Shown here piece by piece: positions 8,348-15,677 of a stretch of 52,278 nucleotides of DNA. How positions within the stretch are numbered: position 1 is the first letter of the stretch; the number at the start of each line of letters is the position of its first letter. Source of the stretch: an uncultured Eubacteriales bacterium (lineage in GTDB: Bacteria; Bacillota; Clostridia; Oscillospirales; Oscillospiraceae); contig ONNS01000030.1 in assembly GCA_900319275.1 (NCBI GenBank), positions 1 through 52,278 on the forward strand, given 5' to 3'. The position numbers were made by a program, and so were the translations under genes. Below the pieces are notes generated by a model. It saw nothing but the letters and a program-made list of their open reading frames with translations, was not told the origin of the DNA and ran no database searches.

Positions 8348-10030
8348 TCAGGCAGCAGCCTCCTCGTTCAGGCAGAAGCCTCGCGGCGCGGTATCCACAG
8401 CGATATAACCCTCGTTGTCCCGCGCCTCTTCCCGCAGCAGGTCGATGATCGTCAGGTTGTCGATGGGCGCCTCCGTCTCCGGCACGAGCGGCTCCTTGCC
8501 GATGAACACACTGCCCTCCAGCGTGGCGCTGTAATTGGAGGTGACGACCCGGTACAGGGTCTCTTCATCGTGGACGTCCACCTCGGTGCCATCGTCCAGG
8601 GTGATGCTGACGATCTCGATGTCCGGCTCCTCCTCGGTCCCGTGATTCAAATACTCATAGGTCAGGCCGCTCATCTGATCGCCGTAGTTTTTCTCGATAA
8701 AGCCGTTCACGATCTGCTGGGCAATTTCCGCTCCGGTCAGCTCATAGATCAGCCAGGTATTATTGAACGGCGCGATGGTGTAAACGTCGCCCACCGTGAC
8801 GATACGCTGGGTCTCCCCCTCCGGGATCGTCAGGTTCGCCCGGACGCCGCCCGTGTTGTAGAAGGCTGCCACGACGCCCTGGTCGGACGTCTCCCGCAGC
8901 ATGAGTCCTGTGAACCAGTTTCCTCCGCTGGTCTCACGGTCGCCCACATAGCCTTTTTTCTCAATGGGGGTGTCGATGTAGCCCAGCACCTCACTCATCT
9001 CGTCGCTGATCTCCTCCCAGGCGGCGTGAGAGATGGCCAGGACCGTTTCGTCCAGGTGCTCCGCGTTCTCCGGCGTGTCAAAGAGGGCCTCCTTCTCCTC
9101 GGTTATGGGCGTATACATCGGCTCTTCGATGGAAACCGTTCCATCCGCCCCGATCACGATGATCGCCGAGGCGTAGCCCTGGGCGTAGCAGTTCGCCTGG
9201 ATGTAGGGCACGCCGCTTTCCGCCACGCCGTAGATCCCGTCGTGCTTGTGTCCGCCGGTGACGAGATCCACATCCGCCGGGCTCAGCGCCTCCGCCACCT
9301 CCACCGGCATGGCATGGGCCACCACGATGGTCACGTCCGGCTGCTCCGTCTCGTTTATCTCTTTCACCAGCGCCGACAGGGCGTCCAGATCGTCGTGGAT
9401 ATCATAGGGGGCGATCTTATCGGCCATGATCGACATCGTATAGTCGGGGATGTATCCGATCAGAGCGATGCGTTTGCCCGCCTTCTCCACGATCACATAG
9501 TCCTTCGTGAAGTCCACGCGCTCCCCCGTTTCCGCGTCGTACAGGTCCGAGGCCAGGATGGGGATATCCGGGTCACCCTTGAAATCTCCGATCCCGTATG
9601 CCGGCACTGTGGCGTCAGGGTCCGCGCAGTAGGCGGTCACGCCCCAGTCAAACTCGTGGTTGCCCAGGGCCACGGCGTCATAGTCCATAGCGTCCAGCGC
9701 TGCCCGCACGGCCGCCCCGGTGGTCAGGTTGGACACTGGCATCCCCTGATAGATGTCGCCGCCGTCCACCAGCAGCACATCGTCGTAGTCCCCGGAGGCC
9801 CGGGCCTCGTTCACCACTTGGGCGATATAGGCCAGCCGGTACTGGAACGCGGCTTCGTCGCCGCCGGAGGTATTCAGCAGATAGCCGTGGATATCGCTGG
9901 TCTCAAATACCCGGATGCGGACCTCGCCGTCCTCCGCGCCGAAGGCCGTCACACCCAGCCCCAGCAGCAGTGCCGCGCAACACAGGACCGCGAGCAGCCT
10001 CGGCATGATCTGTCCCTTACGCTTCTTCAT
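8348..10030 (-). CDS. Secreted 5'-nucleotidase / 2',3'-cyclic phosphodiesterase (UshA family)
   Basis: A 560-residue exported metallophosphatase. A signal peptide (about residues 10-31) is followed by a calcineurin-like domain with SDIHG (45-49), DGGDIYQG, GNHEFDWG and VTGGHKHDG, the usual dimetal ligands. A 5_nucleotid_C domain begins at about residue 325 (GYIDTPIEKKGYVGDRETSG, FYNTGGVRANL, APFNNTWLIYELTG). It should hydrolyse extracellular nucleotides to nucleosides and phosphate. No sortase signal or C-terminal anchor is visible. It lies between two small exported proteins and fits a phosphate- or nucleoside-salvage theme together with the HAD and PAP2 genes of the island. Confidence 0.88.
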   Translation of the reverse strand: MKKRKGQIMPRLLAVLCCAALLLGLGVTAFGAEDGEVRIRVFETSDIHGYLLNTSGGDEAAFQYRLAYIAQVVNEARASGDYDDVLLVDGGDIYQGMPVSNLTTGAAVRAALDAMDYDAVALGNHEFDWGVTAYCADPDATVPAYGIGDFKGDPDIPILASDLYDAETGERVDFTKDYVIVEKAGKRIALIGYIPDYTMSIMADKIAPYDIHDDLDALSALVKEINETEQPDVTIVVAHAMPVEVAEALSPADVDLVTGGHKHDGIYGVAESGVPYIQANCYAQGYASAIIVIGADGTVSIEEPMYTPITEEKEALFDTPENAEHLDETVLAISHAAWEEISDEMSEVLGYIDTPIEKKGYVGDRETSGGNWFTGLMLRETSDQGVVAAFYNTGGVRANLTIPEGETQRIVTVGDVYTIAPFNNTWLIYELTGAEIAQQIVNGFIEKNYGDQMSGLTYEYLNHGTEEEPDIEIVSITLDDGTEVDVHDEETLYRVVTSNYSATLEGSVFIGKEPLVPETEAPIDNLTIIDLLREEARDNEGYIAVDTAPRGFCLNEEAAA

Positions 10031-10065
10031 ACGGTAACTCTCTCCATTTCGATATGCTGCTGTTC

Positions 10066-10473
10066 TCAGCCGTTGCCGAACTCCGCGATCTCCCAGAAGA
10101 TGTCGGCAGAGGAAAGCCGCGTCATGACGCAGGTATAGTCATCATAGGTGTGATTGGGCTCCAGGCCGTTCCCGTGATCCTCGCCGTCAGTCTCAAAGGC
10201 GGTGGTCAGCACGATGACCTGCTCAGGCGCAAGGCCCTGGGCCTCCGCCTCCTCCTTCACGACCTTATCGCCGGCGTATCCGACCTTTTTCAAGGTGCAG
10301 CCCTCAAAGTTGGCCATGCTCTCAAATTCGGCCATGAACTGCCGGACGGCCTCGTCGTAATGATCGCTGTCGATGTACTTGGACGAGAACCCGCCCACCG
10401 AAACACCGCCGCTGCAGCCGACGAGACCCAGCAGAAGAATAAAGAATACGGTAAATGCAATGACTCTTTTCAT
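10066..10473 (-). CDS. Small lipoprotein, unknown function
   Basis: The start at 10473 is chosen because AAGGAGG precedes it; a longer upstream reading lacks a good site. The lipoprotein signal LLGLVGCSGG is followed by about 110 residues (SSKYIDSDHYDEAVRQFMAE, KVVKEEAEAQGLAPEQVIVL) with alternating helix and strand. It resembles short surface lipoproteins of Clostridia of unknown role. It is upstream of, and in the same direction as, the 5'-nucleotidase, with a 36-base gap, so the two are probably co-expressed. Confidence 0.65.
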   Translation of the reverse strand: MKRVIAFTVFFILLLGLVGCSGGVSVGGFSSKYIDSDHYDEAVRQFMAEFESMANFEGCTLKKVGYAGDKVVKEEAEAQGLAPEQVIVLTTAFETDGEDHGNGLEPNHTYDDYTCVMTRLSSADIFWEIAEFGNG

Positions 10474-10504
10474 GATGTGATCCTCCTTGATAATTAATTT
10501 GTGT

Positions 10505-10568
10505 ATTATTACTTCGGCAACTAAACAAACGCCAATAATGCACCACGGGGTGTTGCCGAAGTAATAAT
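10505..10568. repeat. 17-bp perfect inverted repeat in structured intergenic region
   Basis: attattacttcggcaac (10505-10521) and its exact complement gttgccgaagtaataat (10552-10568) are 30 bases apart. Immediately to the right is a second imperfect pair (gcggcattgaattaaat near 10609-10625 and atttaattgccgc near 10650-10667). The region is non-coding and could be a small palindromic element or an RNA hairpin upstream of the 10066-10473 gene. Confidence 0.6.
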
Positions 10569-10729
10569 TGCCATGCCTTGCGGTTGCCGCAATCGCGGCG
10601 AGCAAGGCGGCATTGAATTAAATGTTATTTATGCGGCTTTCTTTACGATTATTTAATTGCCGCATTAATAATATGCCGACACCCGACGGGAGCCGGACAA
10701 GGCTGTTGTATCCGGTTTTTCCACGGCAG

Positions 10730-10882
10730 TCATCCCGCGGTGATCGCGGCAAGATATTCATCCTTCGACATGACTGTCGTGTGGATCGGCGTAAAGATCT
10801 CCGCCAGGCCCCGGATCTCCGCCTCGGATCCCAGCCCGCGCTGTGGAATCTCTGAACGCCTGATAAAATACCTATCTTTACT
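10730..10882 (-). pseudogene. Unidentified gene remnant (C-terminal fragment)
   Basis: The minus-strand frame reads SKDRYFIRRSEIPQRGLGSE then AEIRGLAEIFTPIHTTVMSK and ends DEYLAAITAG before TGA. There is no start codon, and an in-frame stop lies just upstream. The composition is protein-like, which suggests the tail of a lost gene. I do not recognise the family. Confidence 0.3.
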
Positions 10883-10909
10883 TCACTTCCTTCTTGATCG
10901 GATTTGTTT

Positions 10910-11983
10910 TTATACTTTTTCCAGTCGTTTCCGCTCCGTCCACCTTTTGGCGATCCAGGCGGCCAGGACGGTCAGGACGATCCCGAACAGATAGATGACC
11001 GCCCAGGGAAAGACGACGCCCAGCAGATAGCAGAAGATCGAATCCACGAACCCGAGGATGCACCAGTGGATGCAATAGATCTGCTTGACATTCCGGCTCA
11101 TTGTGATGAACACGGAAAAGCGGGGCACATCCGCCTTTTTCAGCAGAAAGTGGAACGCGCCCAAGAGCGTCAGATCGATGGACAGAAGCCCCGCTGCCTC
11201 CGGAAGACTCACCGCATAATACCAGCCGTTCTTTGTCAGAAAAAGAGGACCAACGGCAGCGCTCAGGACGATGTAGAGCGCCATGACCGGACCCGCGGCG
11301 CACAGCAGTCTGCCATAAAGCCGATCCCGATCCTCCGTCCTCCGGAGGATCGCTCCGAACAGAAGCCCGGCGCCCACAAAGAAATACCAGTTAAAGAAGA
11401 CGAAGCAGGAGCATTCTTCTGTGGTCGTGATGAAATGGCCCAGGAGATAATTGGCGACATAGCTTCCCTGCACGGCAAAAGCCAGGGGCCCGCCGATCGC
11501 GGACAGGATCACGCCGATGATAAAGATATGCTTCTCCTTCAGCTTCAGCCGTTTGAAAAGCCCCGTGGCGATCAGCGCGAGCCCCGCGAAGTGGAGGATA
11601 TCCTGGACGATCAGGGCATAGACGGTCTCCGCCATGAACTCTCCCTCGATGAGTCCGTCGATGAGCGCGTAGATCCCGTAGCGGAAGAAGTTGAGGACAA
11701 ACCCGAGGACATAGAGCCGGATGCCCCGGCGGATGAGATCGGCGGGGCTGCTCTTCCGCGAGTAGACGATCCCCACGCCCATGGCAAACATAAAGGCATG
11801 GGCCACGGCCATGTAGACCCCGAAGAAGTAATCGCCGATCCAGTAGCGGACGTCCTGCTCATAACCGGGCTGATGCAATCCCAGCCGGATGACGCAGTGG
11901 CAGAGGATCATGCAGATGATCGCCAGCGCCTTCAAAAGGTCCAGCTCGTACAGGCGGGCAGGCTGTATCTCAGCATTCTTCAT
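10910..11983 (-). CDS. Multi-spanning membrane acyltransferase-like protein
   Basis: A polytopic membrane protein of 357 residues with about ten hydrophobic segments. Near the N-terminus, ARLYELDLLKALAIICMILCH has the R-x-x-x-x-D-x-x-x-x-x-I pattern and histidine of the acyltransferase-3 / heparan-alpha-glucosaminide-acetyltransferase-like families, which modify surface polysaccharides or lipids. Start 11983 gives MKNAEIQPARL; a GTG at 12016 is an alternative. It follows a precursor-like gene (12047-12316) on the same strand, so a link with the peptide cluster is possible but not shown. Confidence 0.7.
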   Translation of the reverse strand: MKNAEIQPARLYELDLLKALAIICMILCHCVIRLGLHQPGYEQDVRYWIGDYFFGVYMAVAHAFMFAMGVGIVYSRKSSPADLIRRGIRLYVLGFVLNFFRYGIYALIDGLIEGEFMAETVYALIVQDILHFAGLALIATGLFKRLKLKEKHIFIIGVILSAIGGPLAFAVQGSYVANYLLGHFITTTEECSCFVFFNWYFFVGAGLLFGAILRRTEDRDRLYGRLLCAAGPVMALYIVLSAAVGPLFLTKNGWYYAVSLPEAAGLLSIDLTLLGAFHFLLKKADVPRFSVFITMSRNVKQIYCIHWCILGFVDSIFCYLLGVVFPWAVIYLFGIVLTVLAAWIAKRWTERKRLEKV

Positions 11984-12046
11984 GTTCTGCGTACCCGCTC
12001 CTTTTGTCGAAAGCACCGTTGCTCCGTCCCGTCGATCACTTGCCCG

Positions 12047-12316
12047 TCACACAAGATCCCAATACTTATCGATGAACGCCATCACCGCCTGGGAGAAGGG
12101 CATAATGTCCAGGTCGATCATGGCATATTCAACGATGATCATAAGCGCGTCCTGCCTGGAGGTCCCCTTTCGCTTTTCCTCCCCCAGTCTGGACTTCAGC
12201 GCTTCGAAACAGGAGGCGTTTTCCAGATCCTCCAGGGTAACGTGCGAGCAGCCGGAGCCGCCGGAGACAGCGTCCAGCTGTTCCGGGCGCAGTTCGATGT
12301 TTTTTTGTTCACTCAT
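12047..12316 (-). CDS. RiPP-like precursor (P6) with double-glycine leader
   Basis: The start at 12316 is supported by AAAGGAGAAA. The 89-residue product begins MSEQKNIELRPEQLDAVSGG, the shared leader motif of this cluster, followed by a 69-residue region (SGCSHVTLEDLENASCFEAL ... IMPFSQAVMAFIDKYWDLV) with two cysteines. Unlike the other precursors the post-GG part looks helical, so it may be an accessory or a bacteriocin-like helical peptide. It lies between the PAP2 gene and the acyltransferase on the same strand. Confidence 0.65.
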   Translation of the reverse strand: MSEQKNIELRPEQLDAVSGGSGCSHVTLEDLENASCFEALKSRLGEEKRKGTSRQDALMIIVEYAMIDLDIMPFSQAVMAFIDKYWDLV

Positions 12317-12460
12317 AAGTCGTTTCTCCTTTTTCACATATTTGTGTACCGTCAATTCGGGTACAGATGGCTTGCAGGTTCAAAATCGTAAGTCCCATCC
12401 CGCCAGATATGCTTCTGTTCGTTGATTCGATGTTCGCCGTATCTCGCAGCGCCGTTTTCG

Positions 12461-13378
12461 TTATTCAGCCGATTCCGTGTCGACCGGAACCGGTGATAAT
12501 GCCGAGAATACAAACCGATAAGTCAATGCATATATCGAATATGTAATTAGTACGCCAAAACATACATCCGTCAAAAAGTGTGCATTCATATGAATCCTGT
12601 TATATCCCAAAAGAAGAATCCATATGACAGCAAAACCGAAGCCGACATATTTCCACCATTCTTTTTTATTCTTCAAAACAGTTGTAAGCATCGGCAACGC
12701 GAACATAATCGTCGCCTTCGTCATATGGCCGCTCGGCCAACTTCTGAATGAGCTCTCATCTTTCAAATATGGTGTCATTTCCCACCAATTCTTAAACTCA
12801 CTGATTGGATCATCCAAAGTAACCAGATATCTGTATCTCGGTCTGCATCCAACTACTTTTAACCATTCATTTATATATTCGCTGAACATACCGGCAATCA
12901 ATATGACCGAACCGATTGCTATTAATCGATCCGCTTCCTTATCATCAATTATTTTATAAGCGATGAAAGTGACCAAAGCAATCAGGGCAAGCCATGTTAA
13001 ACATGTTAAAGCAAGTGGAAACGCACTGCTTTCCCCTGCAACATACCCATAATCCTTACGAAGGTATTTACCGCCTGTATCCAGAAAACTGTAAAAAGTC
13101 CAAAACAGTGAGAAAACCAATACTCCGTTTGACAGCAAATGGAATCTCTTTCCTTTTCTCCTTATTCCTTTAAAAATACACACACCCGCTATTGGATACA
13201 TAAAGTGAGAAACTATATTGCCGTAGTGTTGAAAAAAATCGCCAACGGCCGTTTGGCTTGACAGAGTTTTTGATATATTGAAATCGCAAAAACTCCCTAT
13301 AATTATTCCTATAGCCAAAAACGCACAAACGGTATAAAAGTATTTTGACGGCATTCCTAAAATGCTTTTCTTTGACAT
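12461..13378 (-). CDS. PAP2-superfamily membrane phosphatase
   Basis: An integral membrane phosphatase, probably acting on lipid phosphates or pyrophosphates. Signature blocks are K-x6-RP in KVVGCRPRYRY, PSGH in SWPSGHMTKA, and R-x5-H-x3-D in YNRIHMNAHFLTD. Several hydrophobic helices surround them. The start is uncertain (13378 or 13399; neither has a strong ribosome binding site). Base composition is distinctly more AT-rich than the neighbours, with codons such as ATA, AAT and TTT frequent, which suggests a separate origin inside the island. Confidence 0.8.
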   Translation of the reverse strand: MSKKSILGMPSKYFYTVCAFLAIGIIIGSFCDFNISKTLSSQTAVGDFFQHYGNIVSHFMYPIAGVCIFKGIRRKGKRFHLLSNGVLVFSLFWTFYSFLDTGGKYLRKDYGYVAGESSAFPLALTCLTWLALIALVTFIAYKIIDDKEADRLIAIGSVILIAGMFSEYINEWLKVVGCRPRYRYLVTLDDPISEFKNWWEMTPYLKDESSFRSWPSGHMTKATIMFALPMLTTVLKNKKEWWKYVGFGFAVIWILLLGYNRIHMNAHFLTDVCFGVLITYSIYALTYRFVFSALSPVPVDTESAE

Positions 13379-13479
13379 AATATGCATCACCCGAATCATT
13401 AAATTATTAAACAGACCAAAGCATATCCTCTGCTGTTAACAGCTCTTTTCAGCAGTCATGCCGCAGTATATTTTTGTTT

Positions 13480-13700
13480 TATAACTGCCCGATACTTTTC
13501 AGCACCGCGTCCTTTCTGTCCTTCCAGCCGCCCTTGAAGTACTCGCAGGCGATCAGGTCTTTTGCAAGATAGTCCGTGGGATGGTCCCGCACCGCGATGG
13601 CCCGGCAGCCGCCGCAGCAAGCCGTCCGGTACTCTCGATCTCCGCGGGGCCTTTTGCCGCCGCAAGCTTCTTTTCAGTTCTTTTCTGTTGTTTTCCACCT
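13480..13700 (-). pseudogene. C-terminal remnant of a second SPASM radical SAM maturase
   Basis: The minus strand reads RGDREYRTACCGGCRAIAVR then TDYLAKDLIACEYFKGGWKD and ends KSIGQL. This parallels the end of the intact maturase at 15671-17143 (CRDCEYRLACGAGCRACACG, TDYLGIDEDACRFFKGGW). Two iron-sulfur cysteines of the C-x2-C-E-Y-R block are replaced by R, and everything upstream is missing. It is a relic of a duplicated maturase. Confidence 0.7.
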
Positions 13701-13707
13701 ACTTTGT

Positions 13708-14154
13708 TTATGTTCCGATGATCGGCCCGGTGATATAATCGGTCAAACGATACCCTTTACGGCAGGCCTGGCATGTGACATAGTGATTTGGGCCGCTTTC
13801 ATAGCAGTAAACGCCGCAATCCGGGCATTTGAAATCGATCGGTCCGGGAATATAGGAAATGTTCCCGATCCAACAGTTTCCGTCGGTCCCCCAGCAATCG
13901 CTGCCCGGCTCGACGGTGGCGGTGCAGCCCTCCGTCGAATAGTCCCGGACCCAAACTCCATTGCCCCATTTCTGACCGCCGCTGACGGCCTCCAGCTAGT
14001 CCAGAGATAATTCTTTTTCTGCCCGGTGGCTGCTGATCTCGTTCCAAATCTGGCCGACTTTGCTCTCATCCATGCCTACGTTTTTCAGCAGTCCGGCAAC
14101 TTCTTCTGCGCTTTGCGCCAGAAGCAGTTTGGACTTAAACTCTTCTGTCATCAT
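13708..14154 (-). pseudogene. RiPP-like precursor (P5) interrupted by an in-frame amber codon
   Basis: From ATG at 14154 (AGGA upstream) the frame reads MMTEEFKSKLLLAQSAEEVA, continues to EKELSLD, then TAG at 13996-13998, then LEAVSGG and a cysteine-rich part with WGTDGNCWIGN, CPDCGVYC and YVTCQACRKG, ending GPIIGT and TAA at 13708. The TAG sits where the other leaders have E or Q (SLD-E-LEAVSGG); a single GAG to TAG change explains it. The frame is otherwise open for 148 codons on both sides, so the mutation is recent or the stop is read through. The two C-x2-C pairs near the end look like a zinc ribbon. Confidence 0.7.
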
Positions 14155-14240
14155 TGATTCGCTGTTCCTAACGCACTCTCCTTATGTGATTGTTTTTAAA
14201 TATCCGTCATAATGATGCGTTGCTTTCTGACGGCCGCCTC

Positions 14241-14495
14241 TTACTTAACAGGCCTTTTGGCGTAGAGGTCCACATATTCCTTGGAACGATATACGCCGTC
14301 TTCCCCCAGATAATAGACAGCTCCCTTGAGCGTAGTGAACGTAGTGCCGTCTCCCTGTGAGATCAGGATCTCCGTATTCCCGTCTTCATAATAAGCAATG
14401 ACGGTTTCGCCCGCTTTTCCGGCTCCGCCGGAAACAGTGTCCAGCTCCTCGGAGGACAGGACCTTTTCTTCGTTCGTTTCAAATGCTTTTGCCAT
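14241..14495 (-). CDS. RiPP-like precursor (P4) with double-glycine leader
   Basis: An 84-residue product starting MAKAFETNEEKVLSSEELDT then VSGG, the leader motif of the cluster. The post-GG part (60 residues: AGKAGETVIAYYEDGNTEIL ... EYVDLYAKRPVK) has no cysteine and is rich in tyrosine, glycine and threonine with beta-strand character. AAAAGGAG precedes the ATG. It lies between the broken precursor P5 and the 14519-14770 fragment. Confidence 0.7.
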   Translation of the reverse strand: MAKAFETNEEKVLSSEELDTVSGGAGKAGETVIAYYEDGNTEILISQGDGTTFTTLKGAVYYLGEDGVYRSKEYVDLYAKRPVK

Positions 14496-14518
14496 GATGT
14501 TTTTTCTCCTTTTTGCTT

Positions 14519-14770
14519 TTATTTTTTTGTTTTCATCAGCGCCGGGATCAGGGCGAAGGGCTCCGCCCCTGCCAGCGCGTCAATGACTGTTTCCATGCGA
14601 TCGAGCTCTGCGCTGACCGGACCGGCCTGCTTGTCCGGCGCATCGGTGTAGTTCTCCAGCCGTCCGCCGATGTAATGCCCGTCCCGGACGCCGAGGAACA
14701 GTTTTTCCTTCTCCGGGTCAAAGCGTCCGAAGGCCGCGTACAGACCCACCGCGTCGGCGATCAGCTCGTC
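14519..14770 (-). pseudogene. Gene fragment of unknown family between precursors
   Basis: An open frame with no good start reads GAEDELIADAVGLYAAFGRF, then DPEKEKLFLGVRDGHYIGGR, LENYTDAP and a helical tail ending ALIPALMKTKK. It abuts the stop of precursor P3 in a different frame, with only a GTG inside it as a possible start (14749). The strong motif-like content suggests the C-terminal part of an enzyme or immunity-type protein whose 5' part was deleted at the junction with P3. I do not recognise the family. Confidence 0.45.
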
Positions 14771-14771
14771 C

Positions 14772-15197
14772 TCAGCGCCAGGCCTTATTGCATTCTACCA
14801 AAATATAATAACCGACCATACTGTGGTAGCATGCGTCGTTTGAGCTGCAAAAGCTGCCATCCTCCACGGTCGCAGCGCAGTTAGGGAAACCGCCGAGGTA
14901 GATATTCCGCTCGGAATACCTGACGCAGTTTTTGAGGTCGTCATCCTGATCGCCGCCGGAAACCGCTTCCAGCTCCTCCGGAGACAGCGGCTGCGTCAAA
15001 ACCTCGTCTTCCTTCTCTGCGGCGACGGCTTTGAGGTATTGCGCAAACTTGCCCTCATCCACGCCGCCCAGCTTTTCAAAGAGTTCCCTGTCGGAAATCG
15101 GTTTCTCCAGCGCCTCGGTCAGCGCCGCCTTCTGCTCGTCGGTCAGGTTTCCCAAAATGCCCATCAAATGTTCCAGTTTTTCCTCGTTCAGCATCAT
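14772..15197 (-). CDS. RiPP-like precursor (P3), Cys-rich core paralogous to P2
   Basis: 141 residues. A long helical leader (EEKLEHLMGILGNLTDEQKA ... GKFAQYLKAVAAEKEDE) ends in PLSPEELEAVSGG at about residue 82. The 59-residue core holds five cysteines and the block IYLGGFPNCAATVEDGSFCS followed by SNDAC and a final CNKAWR. Precursor P2 shares this block almost unchanged. AAGGAG lies upstream of the ATG. It directly follows P2 (22-base gap) and was probably made on one transcript with the maturase. Confidence 0.8.
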   Translation of the reverse strand: MMLNEEKLEHLMGILGNLTDEQKAALTEALEKPISDRELFEKLGGVDEGKFAQYLKAVAAEKEDEVLTQPLSPEELEAVSGGDQDDDLKNCVRYSERNIYLGGFPNCAATVEDGSFCSSNDACYHSMVGYYILVECNKAWR

Positions 15198-15218
15198 TCT
15201 TAGCTCCTTACATTCTGT

Positions 15219-15677
15219 TCAGCGCCAGGCCTTCCCGCAATCGTTCATGCCCTGATAATTGACTGCCACCTTCACACAGGCGTCATTTGTCGAACACCAG
15301 CTTCCGTCCTCCACGGTTGCCGCGCAGTTCGGGAAAGCGCCGAGATAGATGCTGCGCTTTTCCTCACGGAAACAGTTCGCCTGCTGCGTTTGAGAGCAGC
15401 TATGACCATCATTTGCAAGGGAATCATTCTTTCCCCCTCCCGCAACCGCTTCCAACTCGTCCGGAGACAGCGGCTGCGCCAAGACCTCGTCTTCCAGCTC
15501 TGCGGTGACAGCTTTCAGAAATTCCTCAAACTTTCCTTCATCCACGTCGTCCAGCTTCTCAAAGAGTTCCTTCTCACGGATCGGACCGCTCAGTGCTTCG
15601 GTCAGAAATGCCCTCTGTCCCTCGGTCAGTTCACCCAGAATCGCCATAAGCTGCTCCAGCTTCTCCTTGTTCAGCAT
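15219..15677 (-). CDS. RiPP-like precursor (P2), Cys-rich core
   Basis: 152 residues. The leader (NKEKLEQLMAILGELTEGQR ... ELEDEVLAQPLSPDELEAVAGG overall) is homologous to that of P3 and ends in a double glycine at about residue 80. The core has six cysteines and the block IYLGAFPNCAATVEDGSWCS then TNDAC, ending CGKAWR. Its ATG overlaps the last codons of the radical SAM gene by seven bases and has its own GGGAGG, so translation is probably coupled to the maturase. This is the strongest candidate substrate of that enzyme. Confidence 0.82.
   Translation of the reverse strand: MLNKEKLEQLMAILGELTEGQRAFLTEALSGPIREKELFEKLDDVDEGKFEEFLKAVTAELEDEVLAQPLSPDELEAVAGGGKNDSLANDGHSCSQTQQANCFREEKRSIYLGAFPNCAATVEDGSWCSTNDACVKVAVNYQGMNDCGKAWR

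Noticed and set aside
8084-10138. A 684-codon plus-strand frame opposite the 5'-nucleotidase
   Set aside because: Same reason: the minus-strand gene has all family motifs and a signal peptide, the plus frame has none.
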